From a virus: 26,316 nucleotides of DNA. The stretch covers positions 1 to 26,316 of IMG/VR virus record IMGVR_UViG_3300027659_000183; one strand, written 5' to 3'. The translations under genes and the position numbers were made by a program. Position 1 is the stretch's first letter. Each line of letters begins with the position of its first letter. This document shows, piece after piece, positions 25,252 to 26,316 of this stretch. The notes below the pieces were generated by a model. The model was not told the DNA's origin. It ran no database searches and worked only from the letters and a program-made list of their open reading frames with translations.

Positions 25252-25665
25252 TTATCTAATCCTGTTTAGAGTAAACTCTACTGTGCCTGTATCTGGTACT
25301 GCTGCCATAGTAAATACGATGGTTACATAGTACTGGTTGTTGTCATAATCAGGAGTAACATCAATGCTTAATTTATCTATTCTTGGTTCGAATTCTCGTA
25401 ATGTATCTGCGATAGACTCTTTGATGTCTAGAGTAACGATTGGACCCATTGGTTCAAACAACAATGCAATTAAACCAGCGCCGATTCTTGGGTTCAGTAA
25501 TCGTTCGTTTTTGTTTGTGACCACTAGATTTTTAATAGAACGTTTTACTGCATTTATATCTGTCAGTCGAATAAGGTCATTAGATACAACGTTTCTAGCA
25601 AAAGAAGTGGTAAAGTCACTATACGTGACTGTTGGACCAAGTGGTTTTGGTTTTCTAAATGCCAT
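25252..25665 (-). CDS. 25: Baseplate wedge protein gp25
   Basis: 137 residues, near the 132 of T4 gp25. The lysozyme-like-fold family signature is clear: NDLIRLTDINAVKRSIKNLV, then NERLLNPRIGAGLIALLFEP and TLDIKESIADTLREFEPRID, ending in a beta strand YYVTIVFTM. In T4, gp25 sits at the inner baseplate beside gp6 and gp53 and helps start sheath polymerisation. It has the usual position just before gp6. Its ATG shares one base with the stop of a 13-codon ORF, which carries the nearest good ribosome site. Confidence 0.93.
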   Translation of the reverse strand: MAFRKPKPLGPTVTYSDFTTSFARNVVSNDLIRLTDINAVKRSIKNLVVTNKNERLLNPRIGAGLIALLFEPMGPIVTLDIKESIADTLREFEPRIDKLSIDVTPDYDNNQYYVTIVFTMAAVPDTGTVEFTLNRIR

Positions 25666-25706
25666 TATTCGCCACCATCTCCGTTAAAGTCTTTAAGAGT
25701 TTTCAT
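25665..25706 (-). CDS. Possible 13-residue leader ORF before gp25
   Basis: ATG 25706 begins MKTLKDFNGDGGE and stops with TAA overlapping the gp25 ATG by one base. A GGAGAA ribosome site lies 5 bases before this ATG, in good spacing, while gp25 has its own weaker purine stretch GGTGGCG. The ORF could be a translational-coupling leader or a remnant of a longer gene whose N-terminus began MKTLKDF. The peptide is too short for homology to decide. It is more likely a coupling device than a structural protein. Confidence 0.35.
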   Translation of the reverse strand: MKTLKDFNGDGGE

Positions 25707-25728
25707 GTAAATTCTCCGCTGTATAGTG

Positions 25729-25736
25729 TATTTAGT
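25729..25736 (-). promoter_or_regulatory. Possible late promoter, ACTAAATA, upstream of gp25
   Basis: The minus strand ACTAAATA lies in the 76-base spacer between the gp5-like gene and gp25. With T4 late spacing the +1 would be near 25723, followed by GGAGAA and ATG 25706, a sensible leader layout. The octamer differs from TATAAATA at two positions but is the same as the one before the S74 fibre gene. A TATACA sequence just downstream could serve as a sigma70-like -10 instead. Confidence 0.35.
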
Positions 25737-25741
25737 AGTGC

Positions 25742-26316
25742 TTAAGAATCAAATTTGTATGTTTTTATTTTTACATCATCAAGAACACGCGGATCTCCAG
25801 CGTTCTGACGAATCTGCCTTGCAGTCATTTTAATATCACCGCGATTAGCCATAAAAGTGTCACCAGTCACATCTAAATTAAAATCACCACCAACTCTCCA
25901 ATTTACATCGCCAACAGTATCAATATTTGTGTCGCCATTTGTAGAAATGTTAGTGTCGCCCATTACTGTAATGTTGATGTTTCCTTTTACAAATATATCA
26001 TTATTTGCATATGTTACTTGTTGTAATCCACCCTGAGCGCGCATAACAATTGATTGGTCTGGCATCAACGTAATAAACGTACCATTCTTATGATATATGT
26101 TTACTCGCTCAAATCCTTCTGAATCATCCAACTCAATAAAATGACCGAAGTTGGATTTATAAACAATGTTCTTACCATAGATTGCTCCAAACTGACTATT
26201 GCTCTCAGCCCAGGATTGCGCACCAGAAGAGCCAGCTGTTTCTGTAACCACACGGCTTCTATCGCGCCAATCAGAAATTGGTGTTTTTCCTCGACCAGAA
26301 CCTTGTGGTCTTTCTT
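25742..26316 (-). CDS. 5: gp5-like baseplate hub/needle protein, C-terminal part
   Basis: The gene enters from the right edge, so its N-terminus is missing; the frame is open through ERPQGSGRGKTPISDW up to base 26316. The visible 190 residues end in KIKTYKFDS. The portion FGHFIELDDSEGFERVNIYH and KNGTFITLMPDQSIVMRAQG matches the start of the gp5/VgrG-type spike, and a run of GDTN, GDTNID, GDVNWRV, GGDFNLDV, GDTFMAN units follows, the short repeats of a trimeric beta-helix needle. In T4, gp5 also has a lysozyme domain; if one exists here it lies outside the window. Position before gp25 and gp6 agrees with the T4-like order in marine relatives. Confidence 0.82.
   Translation of the reverse strand, partial: ERPQGSGRGKTPISDWRDRSRVVTETAGSSGAQSWAESNSQFGAIYGKNIVYKSNFGHFIELDDSEGFERVNIYHKNGTFITLMPDQSIVMRAQGGLQQVTYANNDIFVKGNINITVMGDTNISTNGDTNIDTVGDVNWRVGGDFNLDVTGDTFMANRGDIKMTARQIRQNAGDPRVLDDVKIKTYKFDS

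Overview
This window is a piece of the virion-structure region of an AT-rich, lytic, T4-like myovirus (contractile tail) of the type common in marine samples. Every gene I can support reads on the minus strand, so gene order runs from right to left. The evidence is a set of baseplate genes in the order of T4-like genomes (gp5-type spike, gp25, gp6, a gp7-position protein, gp8) with intergenic gaps of 0-12 bases or 1-4 base overlaps. These are followed by a DUF4815-type structural protein and a series of tail fibre genes. There are no host genes, tRNAs, integrases, IS elements or CRISPR arrays in view. The host cannot be told from this sequence.

Layout, in transcription order. (a) 26316-20462: the end of a gp5-like hub/needle gene, a short gap with a possible 13-codon ORF, gp25, gp6, and a 997-residue protein in the gp7 position whose C-terminal 600 residues are a threonine-rich repeat. 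(b) 20452-11156: gp8, a 1800-residue DUF4815 protein with a PKD-like segment, a 534-residue protein starting with a LAQAFFV-type domain, and two small conserved proteins. (c) 11149-8923: a 76-residue protein and a 599-residue fibre that both end in DGG(S/T)F, then a 58-residue coiled-coil protein. A strong intrinsic terminator with a cUUCGg loop closes this unit. (d) 8887-1: a separate fibre cassette that opens with an exact T4-type late promoter (TATAAATA). It holds a 1629-residue modular collagen-like fibre, a 200-residue glycine-rich protein coupled to it by a TAATG overlap, a 109-residue unknown, a fibre with a C-terminal endosialidase-type (S74) intramolecular chaperone, and a large threonine-repeat protein that runs off the left edge.

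The genes together describe the distal baseplate and host-recognition machinery: wedge and spike proteins build the baseplate, and at least three fibres share similar N-terminal anchoring modules. A glycine-rich polypeptide sits where tip adhesins (gp38 type) sit in some T-even phages. The most unusual points are the two threonine-repeat proteins, one baseplate-linked and one at the end of the fibre cassette; the late promoter whose predicted +1 falls on the A of the fibre start codon; and the long DNA repeats inside the fibre gene.
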